Positions 54,355 to 63,274 of a DNA stretch of 64,000 nucleotides are shown in pieces. The DNA comes from Dyadobacter crusticola DSM 16708 (GTDB lineage Bacteria; Bacteroidota; Bacteroidia; Cytophagales; Spirosomataceae): assembly GCF_000701505.1 (NCBI RefSeq), contig NZ_KL370786.1, positions 512,468 through 576,467 of the forward strand, in the 5' to 3' direction. The notes below the pieces were generated by a model. The model saw nothing but the letters and a program-made list of their open reading frames with translations. It ran no database searches and was not told the origin of the DNA. The translations under genes were made by a program, and so were the position numbers. The stretch's first letter is position 1; each line of letters opens with the position of its first letter.

Positions 54355-55746
54355 TTACGCTTTCGCTATTCCGGTTTTTTCAAGCATGAAATTGTGCAGC
54401 TCTGTATTTTTTACGAAAGGCTTCAAAGCTTCGCTGCCGGGGCCGAACATCGCAAGCTCCACATAGTCACCGGAATGGTCCATTCCCGCCCAACCGACTC
54501 CGGTATAGTTCGTTTGAATGGCCCCAAGCTCCTTAAAAAGCTTCTTATTGGTGATGTACAGCCCTTTTTCATTTTTGTCACCAATTAACCCGATCAACTT
54601 TTCCGCTTCCGCCTGTTTGATTGCGTAACCTTGTGCAAACTCAATGCGTTCAATGAGTTGTGCCGCAGTAGGCATTTCTTTGAGGTCGCCTAGGATCCAG
54701 TTGTTGGTATGTTTGAATTTTTGAAAAAGATCGAATTTCTTGTCGCTGCCAAACAGACCGGGATTTGCATTGCCGTGGTCTGTTGTAATAATCACAAGTG
54801 TCTCTTTGTCTTTCGCTGCAAAATCGAGTGCTACTTTAATCGCTTCGTCGAATGCGATCTGATCGTACAGCAACCCGCCCGCGTCATTTGAATGCGCAGC
54901 CCAGTCTACCTTGCCGCCTTCGACCTGGATCGCAAAACCTTTCTGGTTCTTTGAAACGAGTTCGAGTGTCTTAGCAGTCATTTCAGCCAGTGTAGGCACC
55001 TTTTGTTGCAGATCCTTATCTTCGAAAGTATCCAGCGAATAGGGAAGTGCACCCTCGCAGTAAACACCTAGTACCGGTTTTTGAATGCTGTTAAGCGCCT
55101 GCATTGCATTGCGGTCGCGGGCAACGGTGTAGCCTGCTTTGATATAATCTGCAAAAAGATCCGTTTTGTCTTTGCGCTTTTCTCCATCGAAGAACTCCGC
55201 TCCGCCGCCCATCATCACATCAAATTTGAGATCCAGGTACTGCGCTGCAATCTCCGACTCGTCACCACGCGATTTATTATTAATGCAAAAACCAGCCGGC
55301 GTAGCGTGGGTGATCGTCACCGAAGTAACGCAGCCAACCGACTTACCCGCTTCCTTGAACTTTTGCAGAATGGGCTTGTTGAAGCTGCCGTCTGCATTTA
55401 CGTTCAGGTTTCCGTTTGGCACTTTCTTGCCGCCGCCCCAGGCTGAGCTGCCTGCGGCTGAGTCGGTTACCAATGCATTGGAGGAAGAAGTTTCCATGAA
55501 TGCGCGGCTTCCGGTTTGTTCCAGGTACAGTTTCATCCAGCTGGTATCCCGGCCATGTTTGCGTTTGAGCAACAGGTCGGCCATATTCAGCGTACCGGTA
55601 CTCATACCGTCGCTGACCATGAAAATGATATTCTTGGCTATGTTGCCTTTCTTAACGGGAGCCGAAGTTTCGCTGTTGCCGCGGAACAATGCCGGCCCAG
55701 CCAAAAGAGCCGCCGAGCTATTTGTAAAAAAATCCCTTCTTTTCAT
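54355..55746 (-). CDS. Alkaline phosphatase, exported (PhoA-type)
   Basis: The 463-residue protein begins with a Tat-like leader (MKRRDFFTNSSAALLAGPALF) and has the PhoA active-site set: metal ligand NIIFMVSDGMS, nucleophile serine in VTDSAAG, ITHATPAGF, the EGGKVDWAAHSND block and TTDHGN. It hydrolyses phosphate monoesters in the periplasm with two Zn2+ and Mg2+. The gene is divergent from the TlpA-like gene at 55873. Confidence 0.95.
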   Translation of the reverse strand: MKRRDFFTNSSAALLAGPALFRGNSETSAPVKKGNIAKNIIFMVSDGMSTGTLNMADLLLKRKHGRDTSWMKLYLEQTGSRAFMETSSSNALVTDSAAGSSAWGGGKKVPNGNLNVNADGSFNKPILQKFKEAGKSVGCVTSVTITHATPAGFCINNKSRGDESEIAAQYLDLKFDVMMGGGAEFFDGEKRKDKTDLFADYIKAGYTVARDRNAMQALNSIQKPVLGVYCEGALPYSLDTFEDKDLQQKVPTLAEMTAKTLELVSKNQKGFAIQVEGGKVDWAAHSNDAGGLLYDQIAFDEAIKVALDFAAKDKETLVIITTDHGNANPGLFGSDKKFDLFQKFKHTNNWILGDLKEMPTAAQLIERIEFAQGYAIKQAEAEKLIGLIGDKNEKGLYITNKKLFKELGAIQTNYTGVGWAGMDHSGDYVELAMFGPGSEALKPFVKNTELHNFMLEKTGIAKA

Positions 55747-55872
55747 TGGATAGAGTCACTTTGAATGCAAAGCCGGTAAGTGCCGGCCACACTGCAAAGG
55801 ACGAACTTGAATGCAAACCCAATGAGAACACGCGGTTATGGATTTGTTAAGTTTTTTCAATTTTCTAAGCAC

Positions 55873-57330
55873 ATGATCAGATACCCTAGCTGTCTTTTGG
55901 TACTTTTTAGTAGTCTGCTTTTGTGGACTTGCCGTGAGCGCGACCGAAGTGAAGCAATCGTCACAGTCGATTGTGACGATTGTACCGGAAGAGCAGTTCG
56001 GATCGAAAGTTTTCCGCTTTTATCGTATGAAAACGTGGTACTTGACAGCGGCCAATTCGACCAGCGGGGGCGGGTGACACTACACATACCTCTTGTAAAT
56101 GAGCAGCTTGTCAACGTCAGGCTGGATACTGTGTCAGTTTATGCGATGCTGCTTTTGCGGGGTGAGGAAGCTAAGCTGCGCATTCGCAACGGGCAGCCGG
56201 AATTTCTAGGCGCCCGGGCTAAGTTCAACGACTATTTGTACAAAGAGAGAACGGCAACCAAAAGTATCTTGCGGGCTTCGGATGATATTCGGTTGAATTT
56301 TGGGAAATATTCGCAGGGTCAAAGAAATGCAGTAATCAAATCTGTTGAAAAATCCCTTACCAGCGTGAATGAAATGATCCGGCGCGATGGTGGTTTAACA
56401 AAACAGGAAAGAACGCTTCTGCTTGCCTCAAACGACAGCTTTGTCAAATGGTTGACAGCTAGTTACACGGACTGGAATAGTGACGAGATTTACAATAGCT
56501 GGAAACAAAGAGCCAATGCTGCCAATCAATATGCTCCTGATTTTTTAATGGATTTAAAGGCAGATACTGCATTATTTCGCCGCAAGTTTCCCTTCTATTT
56601 AGATCTGCTCAATGCAGAATTAATGCACAAGCTGCTGCATCCGATCGAATACCATCTGGACGAAATTGAAGCTGATTATGACGCAGGACTGATCGGGCTG
56701 GAAGCAGAAAAAGTGATTAAGTCACGCCATTTTGCATCTGATTTTGAGGAGCTCTTACTCGCCAGGAATTTGATGGTCTGTTTCAGGGAAAGTGAAATTA
56801 CTGCCACTTCTGATTCCCTTTATAGCCACTTTTTGCATTCTTTTCCTAACTCACCTTTCAAGCGGGAGCTGGACGAACAGTTTGCGGCTTCCCATAAATT
56901 GAAAAGCGGCCAGCCTGCATTGAACTTTACTGCTTACTCGCCTGATGGAAAGCGTACAAAACTGAGTGATCTGGCTGGCAAGGTGGTTTACATCGATCTG
57001 TGGGCGACCTGGTGCGGGCCTTGTATTGCTGAATTTCCGCATTCAAAAAAGCTGATCGCACGCTACCGCGACAATCCCGAAGTCGCATTTCTGTTTGTCT
57101 CAGGCGATGCTGATGAAGCGAAATGGACAGCTTTTTTGAAAAAAAAACCAAATTTGAAAGGAATTCACCTGCGGCAAAGAGATCCGGACGAACGCATTGC
57201 AGAGTACTACCGCGTAACCGGAATCCCACATTATATTTTAATTGATCAGGTAGGAAAAATTGTGTCCGCAGATGCGCCCAGGCCGTCTGATCCGCAGATT
57301 ATAAGTAAAATCGACAGCCTCTTAAAATAA
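55873..57330 (+). CDS. TlpA-like thioredoxin-fold lipoprotein
   Basis: I start at the ATG at 55873, where a lipoprotein signal begins (IRYPSCLLVLFSSLLLWTC, acylated Cys about 20). In-frame ATGs at 55780 and 55822 would add a charged extension. The ~485-residue protein has an N-terminal DUF4369-like beta region (RIESFPLLSYENVVLDSGQF), a helical middle and a C-terminal thioredoxin/AhpC-TSA domain with the redox motif ATWCGPC and cis-Pro loop VTGIPHYILI. It is a thiol-disulfide oxidoreductase acting outside the cytoplasm; the partner is unknown. Confidence 0.93.
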   Translation: MIRYPSCLLVLFSSLLLWTCRERDRSEAIVTVDCDDCTGRAVRIESFPLLSYENVVLDSGQFDQRGRVTLHIPLVNEQLVNVRLDTVSVYAMLLLRGEEAKLRIRNGQPEFLGARAKFNDYLYKERTATKSILRASDDIRLNFGKYSQGQRNAVIKSVEKSLTSVNEMIRRDGGLTKQERTLLLASNDSFVKWLTASYTDWNSDEIYNSWKQRANAANQYAPDFLMDLKADTALFRRKFPFYLDLLNAELMHKLLHPIEYHLDEIEADYDAGLIGLEAEKVIKSRHFASDFEELLLARNLMVCFRESEITATSDSLYSHFLHSFPNSPFKRELDEQFAASHKLKSGQPALNFTAYSPDGKRTKLSDLAGKVVYIDLWATWCGPCIAEFPHSKKLIARYRDNPEVAFLFVSGDADEAKWTAFLKKKPNLKGIHLRQRDPDERIAEYYRVTGIPHYILIDQVGKIVSADAPRPSDPQIISKIDSLLK

Positions 57331-57478
57331 GTATTTAGGTGTCAATTCACTATCTCTGCCTCAGTGATCGCGGAGAAGCGAAGGCTACAATATCACTGTG
57401 CTTGAATAACTCCACAAACTGATCTTTTTCATATTTGAACCCGATGCTGGTCAGATTTCGGGAAGGCGAATGCGCCTA

Positions 57479-57523
57479 GTTTTGACTTTGGGATTTTATC
57501 AGAATTTTATCCAAAGTCAAAAC
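57479..57523. promoter_or_regulatory. 13-bp inverted repeat directly before the 596-aa gene
   Basis: GTTTTGACTTTGG (57479-57491) is perfectly repeated in inverse as CCAAAGTCAAAAC (57511-57523) around a 19-nt AT-rich loop. The right arm ends 1 nt before the ATG at 57525. It could be an RNA hairpin that covers the ribosome-loading region, or the operator of a dimeric DNA-binding protein. Confidence 0.75.
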
Positions 57524-57524
57524 A

Positions 57525-59315
57525 ATGCATACATTTCATATTCCTGTTCTCGGGTTAGGTTATTCGGTGGATACGCCGGCCAAAGTCGCGCATTACGGCA
57601 TTTCCTCAGTCGCTTCAATCGTCGATGACGAGATGATCGAGCGCATGCGCAGGTTCCATTCACTTCAAAACAACGAGCGCTATACCCCGATCAACAAAGA
57701 CGAGCCCGATTTCAGGAGCCGCCGCATTACCGAGTATCTGAACCTGCTCGACAGGATTGTCAACCGCAAATTTGACAACCTGCGTCAATCAGCTTTCGAA
57801 AATGGAACAGAAATCACCCGCTATTTCACATTATTACCTGATGCTGCTCCGCTGAAAAGGCGGTACCTGCAAATGCTCGCAACAGAAAACCCGGCCGAAC
57901 GTGCTGAGATAGAGGAGGAGTTGCGGAAAGGCTTGGTAAAAGGGGCAATCGACGTGAATATCATGTCGAAAGTGGACAAGCTGAACAAGGATGTGTACGG
58001 CGAAAAGTTGCCCGACCAGTTCTCTGACGCGTCGGCTGCATTGCGCGGCTTTGCCAACAGCAACCTCCATGCGTCGCTCGTGCTTTCGGCCGGAATGAAC
58101 CCGCGTTTATACAACTACCTTGATCAGTTCGATGTTTTTCTGCCTGATACCAATGGGAATTTTGTAAAAAAAATCATTTTAAAGGTCAGCGACTTCCGCT
58201 CCGCATTGATCCAGGCCAAGTACCTCGCCAAGAAAGGGATCTGGGTTTCTGAGTTCAGGATAGAGTCGGGGCTGAATTGTGGCGGCCACGCATTTGCTAC
58301 CGACGGTTATCTCCTCGGGCCGATTCTGGAAGAGTTCAAAGAAAAGCGACAGGAGCTTGTGGACGAGCTTTTTACATTGTATCAAAATGCGCTTTCGACC
58401 AAGAACATTCAGCTAACCAATGCGCCTGCGCTTCGCATTACCGTGCAGGGAGGAATCGGGACTGCCAAGGAAGACAGCTTTCTGCTTGAACATTACCAGG
58501 TAGATGCAACCGGCTGGGGAAGTCCGTTTTTGCTTGTGCCGGAGGCTACCAATGTGGACCAGGAAACGTTGGGCAATCTCGCGAGTGCCGATGAATCGGA
58601 CTATTATGTAAGCAATTCTTCGCCGCTGGGTGTTTTGTTCAATAACTTCAAAAAGAGCAGCTCGGAAAAGCAGCGGCTGGAAAGGATCGCGAAAGGCAGG
58701 CCGGGCAGTCCGTGTACCAAGAAGTACCTCGTTTCGAATACCGAATTCACGCAGGAACCGATCTGTACCGCGTCACGCGAGTATCAGAACTTGAAGATCA
58801 AGCAGCTGAAATCGCTGAACCTGCCGGAAGGTGAATACCAGGAGCAGTTCAATGCAGTGACTGAGAAAGTTTGCCTGTGCGACGGGCTGAGTACCGGCAC
58901 GCTGATCAAGCACGGTTTGCTGGCAAAAAGGGAAAATCACGGCGTCGCCATTTGCCCGGGACCTAACCTGGCGTGGTTCTCGGAAGTAGCTTCACTCGAT
59001 GAAATGGTGGCACATATCTATGGGAAGATCAACCTTTTGTCCAATGTGAAACGTCCGAATATGTTTATCAACGAACTGAATTTGTACGTGACGCATTACC
59101 GGAAAGACATGGAAATGCACCTCCGGAACTTCACTGACAAGAAGCAAAAATACCTGACCAAATTCCGCGAACAGTTGCTGGCCGGTATCGATTATTATAA
59201 AACCCTGATCCCGCAAATGCAGAACCAGGATGAAGCATATCGTGCAGAAATGTTAATGCAGTTGACTGAGATCGAGTCAGGTTTGACAGTTACCGAGCTC
59301 GCAGTTTGCGCCTGA
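57525..59315 (+). CDS. Conserved 596-aa protein, possible flavin/Fe-S enzyme
   Basis: The 596-residue cytoplasmic protein has no signal or membrane segment. The N-terminal third has long helices (EIEEELRKGLVKGAIDVNIM). The middle contains SGLNCGGHAFATDG and TVQGGIGTAKEDSFLL, glycine-rich turns like those of FMN-binding TIM barrels (nitronate monooxygenase/glutamate-synthase-type). The last third has several cysteines (GSPCTKK, PICTAS, VCLCDGLS, AICPGPN) that could bind a metal cluster. The C-terminal ~90 residues are helical. I recognise no named family. It converges on the receiver-Crp gene and lies beside a PAS kinase, hemN and a SafE-like gene. Confidence 0.72.
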   Translation: MHTFHIPVLGLGYSVDTPAKVAHYGISSVASIVDDEMIERMRRFHSLQNNERYTPINKDEPDFRSRRITEYLNLLDRIVNRKFDNLRQSAFENGTEITRYFTLLPDAAPLKRRYLQMLATENPAERAEIEEELRKGLVKGAIDVNIMSKVDKLNKDVYGEKLPDQFSDASAALRGFANSNLHASLVLSAGMNPRLYNYLDQFDVFLPDTNGNFVKKIILKVSDFRSALIQAKYLAKKGIWVSEFRIESGLNCGGHAFATDGYLLGPILEEFKEKRQELVDELFTLYQNALSTKNIQLTNAPALRITVQGGIGTAKEDSFLLEHYQVDATGWGSPFLLVPEATNVDQETLGNLASADESDYYVSNSSPLGVLFNNFKKSSSEKQRLERIAKGRPGSPCTKKYLVSNTEFTQEPICTASREYQNLKIKQLKSLNLPEGEYQEQFNAVTEKVCLCDGLSTGTLIKHGLLAKRENHGVAICPGPNLAWFSEVASLDEMVAHIYGKINLLSNVKRPNMFINELNLYVTHYRKDMEMHLRNFTDKKQKYLTKFREQLLAGIDYYKTLIPQMQNQDEAYRAEMLMQLTEIESGLTVTELAVCA

Positions 59316-59323
59316 AAAGAATG

Positions 59324-59358
59324 AATGCGCAGCCAGACCAAAAGTCTAGTTGCGCATT
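59324..59358. terminator. Hairpin between convergent 596-aa and receiver-Crp genes
   Basis: AATGCGCA (59324-59331) pairs perfectly with TGCGCATT (59351-59358), the latter lying in the last codons of the minus-strand gene. It may terminate the plus-strand transcript. Confidence 0.4.
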
Positions 59359-60410
59359 CTTGCCAATTTTTCGTATTCAAAAACGGTGATCAGACTTCCC
59401 TTCATATCAATCAGTTTTTCCTCCTTGAAGTCGGACAAAGTCCTGATCACCGTTTCCGTGGCTGTACCTACAATGGAAGCAATATCTTCGCGGGTGATCG
59501 ACATGGAAAATGGTTTCGATTTATCTTCCTGATAGCGCTGCACGAGCATGACCAGCGCCTGCGCGACCCGTTTTCTCACTGAATTATATGCCAGTTGCAG
59601 CAAACGTTCTTCCCGGTCTTTGATTTCATTCGACAACATTTTGATAAACTTCGAAGATACCTCGCGGTTAGCCTGCAAAAGGTTGAAAAAATCGTCTTTC
59701 GGGATCATTGAAACTTCTGACTCTTCCAGACAAATCGCAGTTTCCTGGTAAGGCTCACCCTGTAAAAGATCGAGATAGCCGAAGAAATCCCCCTCTTTGT
59801 ACAAATCAGTAATGTACTCTTTCCCGCTGCCGTTTGATTTATAGGATTTGACTTTTCCCTTCCTCAAAAAGTAAATGTTGGAAGGGTAACTGCCTTCCGT
59901 GTAAATCGTGTCTTTCTTTTTAAGCGATCTTATTTTCTTATCCTCCGCCAGCTTCGCGATCATATCAAAAGCCTGCGCGTCTTCGATAAATTGGTCCAGT
60001 CCATTGGCAGAGCGTTCGAACTGGCGTTTGAGCCGCTCACTTTTTTGAAGCCGCATTTCTACAATGTTCAGCAGCTCGATGTCGTCGTAAGGTTTGGTCA
60101 GGTAATCGTCCGCGCCCATCGTCATTCCCTTGCGGTAATCCTCTTTCTCGGCTTTTGCGGTCAGGAAAATGAATGGGATATTGGCCGTTTTTTCATTCTT
60201 GCTGAGCATGTGCAGCACGCCGTAACCGTCAAGCTCTGGCATCATAATGTCGCAGATGATCATATCCGGGGCAAACTCGGCTGCGACTTGCACACCTTCT
60301 TTTCCGTTTTTCGCAGTAGCAACCTTATAGTTGGCGAGTTCCAGGATTTCGGCCGTATTCTCCCGCATTTCGGGATTATCTTCGATCAACAGTATCTTTT
60401 TGGTTTCCAA
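59346..60410 (-). CDS. Response regulator receiver fused to a Crp/FNR-family DNA-binding module
   Basis: The 354-residue protein has a receiver domain (1-125; ILLIEDNPEMREN, phosphoacceptor Asp in IICDIMMPELDGYG, FLTAKAEKED, LTKPYD), then a cyclic-nucleotide-binding-like beta-roll (about 145-250; TIYTEGSYPSNIYFLRKGKVK) and a C-terminal Crp winged helix (ITREDIASIVGTATETVIRTLSDFKEEKL). It lacks the N-terminal cysteines of FNR, so direct oxygen sensing by an Fe-S cluster is unlikely. It starts 30 bp after the histidine kinase gene, its probable partner. Confidence 0.94.
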   Translation of the reverse strand: METKKILLIEDNPEMRENTAEILELANYKVATAKNGKEGVQVAAEFAPDMIICDIMMPELDGYGVLHMLSKNEKTANIPFIFLTAKAEKEDYRKGMTMGADDYLTKPYDDIELLNIVEMRLQKSERLKRQFERSANGLDQFIEDAQAFDMIAKLAEDKKIRSLKKKDTIYTEGSYPSNIYFLRKGKVKSYKSNGSGKEYITDLYKEGDFFGYLDLLQGEPYQETAICLEESEVSMIPKDDFFNLLQANREVSSKFIKMLSNEIKDREERLLQLAYNSVRKRVAQALVMLVQRYQEDKSKPFSMSITREDIASIVGTATETVIRTLSDFKEEKLIDMKGSLITVFEYEKLARMRN

Positions 60411-60440
60411 TTTTCGTCAGTTTCAATGATTCAGATTCAC

Positions 60441-61715
60441 TTACAGGGCAATGGATTTTGACTTGGAGGGTACCAGGTTCGGCAATGTTACCACAAAAGT
60501 AGTACCCACACCCACTTCACTCGAAAAGGAGACAGTTCCGCCCATCAAATCCACGTATTTGCTTACGATGTTCAAACCCAGCCCTGTCCCTTGTACGGTA
60601 CCTGCATTCTGTGCACGGAAAAACCGGTCAAAAACATTGGCCTGGTCTGCCTTCGGGATCCCTATACCCTGGTCTTTCACTTCGATAACCACCGTGTCCG
60701 CGTCTGCATTGATATTCAGGCTGATCATTTTTCCCGGTTCGGAGTACTTCACCCCATTGGAAAGCAGATTGAAAAGAATGTTGCGTAAAAGCTGCTTGTC
60801 GAGCCAGACCTCCGCATTTCCTCTTTGCTGAAAATGGATTTGCTGGCCTTCTTTGCAAAGTCCCTGCATTTCCTCCACCAGTGTGTTTCCGAATGCAGCC
60901 AGGTTCACTTCCACGGGAACAATGTGAACGTGACCCTCTTCCAGCTTGCCGATGGACAGAAAATCGTTCAATATCTCGGTCAGGTTCGTTACCGCCGACT
61001 TGATCCGCTGCACGTGTTTGTGCCTTTTTTCCTCCTCTTCGGTGGTGGTATACCTGCTGATCAGCGAGGCGGAAGAAAGGATGGTAGCCAGCGGCGTACG
61101 GAACTCGTGCGAAGCAATGGTCACAAACTGGCTCTTCATATTGTTCAGCTCCTTTTCTTTCTTCAATGCACGGAGCACTTCTTCCTGCGATTCCTCGATC
61201 TTCTGCAAGGCATTCGCCAGTTCTTTCGTTCTCAGTTCCACACGTTCTTCGAGTTCCGCGTTCAGTTTTTGTATTTCAAGGTTCGCGTCAATAATGCGCT
61301 TTTCCTGCTTTTTACGCTCGGTGATATCCACGATAAAGCTCACCACGAATTCGCCCACACTGGTTTTAAATGGGCTCAGGCTTACTTCCACCGGAAATTC
61401 GCTGCCGTCGAACCTTCTCGCAAAAAGGTCCATTAAGTGTCCCATTCCGCGTGCTTTCGGTTCTTCGAGGTATCCGTCGCGGTAGTGCACGTGGTTGTGG
61501 GCAAACCGGTGCGGGATAAGTGCTTCTATTTTCTTGCCAATCAACTCCGTATCCGCGTAGCCGAAGAGCTCGCGTGCTTTGGGGTTCAGCATGACGATCG
61601 TACCGGATTTATCCACCACCACAATACCCTCCGTCGCGTGTTTGAACAGCGCGTCGAGCATTTCAATATGCCTTGTCATCACCTTGGTCTGAGTTAAGAT
61701 ATCGCTATCGAACAT
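60441..61715 (-). CDS. PAS-domain sensor histidine kinase
   Basis: The 424-residue protein has no membrane segment. Residues ~15-135 are a PAS domain (ATEGIVVVDKSGTIVMLNPKARELFGY ... FVVSFIVDITERK). A coiled coil follows (~140-195), then the HisKA domain with the phosphoacceptor His in ASHEFRTPLA, and the ATPase domain (NILFNLLSNGVKYSEPG, KDQGIGIP, GTGLGLNIVSKY). It is a cytoplasmic kinase that may sense a redox state or gas through the PAS domain. It forms a two-gene system with the receiver-Crp protein. Confidence 0.95.
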   Translation of the reverse strand: MFDSDILTQTKVMTRHIEMLDALFKHATEGIVVVDKSGTIVMLNPKARELFGYADTELIGKKIEALIPHRFAHNHVHYRDGYLEEPKARGMGHLMDLFARRFDGSEFPVEVSLSPFKTSVGEFVVSFIVDITERKKQEKRIIDANLEIQKLNAELEERVELRTKELANALQKIEESQEEVLRALKKEKELNNMKSQFVTIASHEFRTPLATILSSASLISRYTTTEEEEKRHKHVQRIKSAVTNLTEILNDFLSIGKLEEGHVHIVPVEVNLAAFGNTLVEEMQGLCKEGQQIHFQQRGNAEVWLDKQLLRNILFNLLSNGVKYSEPGKMISLNINADADTVVIEVKDQGIGIPKADQANVFDRFFRAQNAGTVQGTGLGLNIVSKYVDLMGGTVSFSSEVGVGTTFVVTLPNLVPSKSKSIAL

Positions 61716-61787
61716 AAAAAAGGCAAATTACAAAAGTGAGCGAACAAGGAGGCATTGTAATGTACTGAATGATGTTTTTAGGGAAAT

Positions 61788-63152
61788 TCAGACGGTTTGG
61801 CTAAACAGGTCGGTTTCCGGCTTTTTCGCCCAGAGGCGCGCGTCAAAAGCCATGCAAATGTTTCTAACAAAGGGTTTTCCCTTTTCTGTCACCTTCAAAT
61901 GGAAGGGCTCGAATTCGATCAGCTCGTCGAATTCCATTTCGGAAAGCCGCTCTGCCGCGTGAAAAATTTCATTGCAAACTTCACTGGATTGTGTCCAGGA
62001 GGTTTCAAATTGTGTCATCAGGCGTAAAATATGGCGACGCAGGATCAGGTCTTCGCGGGAAAGCGCATGTCCCTTTGCGATGGGCAGCTCACCGGCGTCA
62101 ATCCTTTTGTAGTAGTCTTCCACCTTCTTTTCATTTTGCACATAACCCCACCAGCTGTCGCTGATCGACGATGCACCCAAACCGATCAGAAGCTGTGTCC
62201 GCGTATCGGTATAACCCATAAAATTCCGGTGCAGCCTGCCTTCCTGCTGGGCTTTGTAGAGGCTGTCGGTAGGCAATGCAAAATGGTCCATTCCGATATC
62301 CTTGTACCCGATGAGCTCCAATGCGTTCCGGCCGGTTTCGTAGATCGCCATTTTCCGGTCCGGATCGGGCAGGTCGGCTTCGGTGTATTTGCGTTGGCCG
62401 GGCTTGATCCAGGGCACGTGGGCGTAGCTGTAAAATGCAATGCGGTCGGGACGGAGCTGGATTACTTTCAGCATGGTTTCCATCATATAACACGATTTCT
62501 GCAGCGGCAATCCGTAAACTATATCGTAATTAATGGAAGTATAGCCGATTTCGCGCGACTTAAACGTCAGGTGCTGTACCTGTTCGTAGGTTTGATGGCG
62601 GTTGATCACGGCCAGCACGATCGGGTTAAAGTCCTGCACACCGATGCTGATCCTTCTGAAACCAACTTCATATAAGGTTTGCAGATGTTCGTCGGTGGTA
62701 TTGCCGGGGTGCGCCTCGAAGCTGAACTGCGCTTCCGGGTGAACTTCCGCATTTGCGAGCACGCCGAGTATCAGCTTGCGCAGATTTTCAGGGCTGAAAA
62801 AAGTAGGGGTACCGCCGCCCAGGTGCAATTCACGGATGACAGGCTTTTCATCCCCGAAAACAGAAAAATACATTTCCCATTCCTTCAATAAAGCCTGGAT
62901 ATACCTGGCTTCAACGGCGTGGTTGATCGTGATTCTGGTATTGCAGCCGCAGTAAGTGCACAGACTTTCGCAAAAAGGCAGGTGGATATAGATGCTGATC
63001 CCTTCTTTTTTGTTCGAAACGGCAAATGAATCTTTAACAAAATCCATCCATTTAGCCTGTGTCGGCGGTGTTTCCTGCCAGTAGGGAACCGTTGGGTAGC
63101 TGGTGTATCTTGGCCCTGCCGTATTGTATTTGAAAAGCAAATCCTTGTCCAT
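61788..63152 (-). CDS. hemN: Oxygen-independent coproporphyrinogen III dehydrogenase HemN
   Basis: I start at the ATG at 63152, before DLLFKYNTAGPRYTSYPTVPYW, the usual beginning of HemN. A longer in-frame start at 63188 adds 12 residues. The ~454-residue radical-SAM enzyme has the motif CESLCTYCGC (C-x3-C-x2-C-x-C), HLGGGTPTFF, RISIGVQDFNPIVLAVINRHQ and the HemN C-terminal domain with GLGASSIS. It makes protoporphyrinogen IX without O2. It precedes the PAS kinase (72-bp gap) on the same strand. Confidence 0.96.
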   Translation of the reverse strand: MDKDLLFKYNTAGPRYTSYPTVPYWQETPPTQAKWMDFVKDSFAVSNKKEGISIYIHLPFCESLCTYCGCNTRITINHAVEARYIQALLKEWEMYFSVFGDEKPVIRELHLGGGTPTFFSPENLRKLILGVLANAEVHPEAQFSFEAHPGNTTDEHLQTLYEVGFRRISIGVQDFNPIVLAVINRHQTYEQVQHLTFKSREIGYTSINYDIVYGLPLQKSCYMMETMLKVIQLRPDRIAFYSYAHVPWIKPGQRKYTEADLPDPDRKMAIYETGRNALELIGYKDIGMDHFALPTDSLYKAQQEGRLHRNFMGYTDTRTQLLIGLGASSISDSWWGYVQNEKKVEDYYKRIDAGELPIAKGHALSREDLILRRHILRLMTQFETSWTQSSEVCNEIFHAAERLSEMEFDELIEFEPFHLKVTEKGKPFVRNICMAFDARLWAKKPETDLFSQTV

Positions 63153-63216
63153 GACAACTTGGTTTTTTTCTGATTGATTGCCTATCAAAATTAGGAGGGC
63201 TGCCCGGGCAAAAACA

Positions 63217-63228
63217 TGACGAATGTCA
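63217..63228. promoter_or_regulatory. FNR/Crp-like dyad upstream of hemN
   Basis: TGAC-N4-GTCA (TGACGAATGTCA) lies 65 bp before the hemN start. Crp/FNR-family proteins recognise TTGAN6TCAA/TGAC-N4-GTCA-like dyads, and a receiver-Crp regulator is encoded 2.8 kb away on the same strand. Confidence 0.5.
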
Positions 63229-63274
63229 GTTCCGCAGCTAACCTTTGCCAGTCTGACCTGTACTTCACAAAGCG

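Noticed and set aside
55761-55817. Repeated TTGAATGCAAA (55761-55771 and 55807-55817) as an operator
   Set aside because: The 46-bp spacing is not a helical-phase fit for a known regulator and the motif is short and AT-rich; left as coincidence.
59346-60410. FNR-type oxygen sensor
   Set aside because: The cysteine cluster required for an FNR [4Fe-4S] site is not present in the receiver-Crp protein.
62031-62675. 214-codon open frame opposite hemN
   Set aside because: Antisense shadow of a GC-richer gene, without any known motif.
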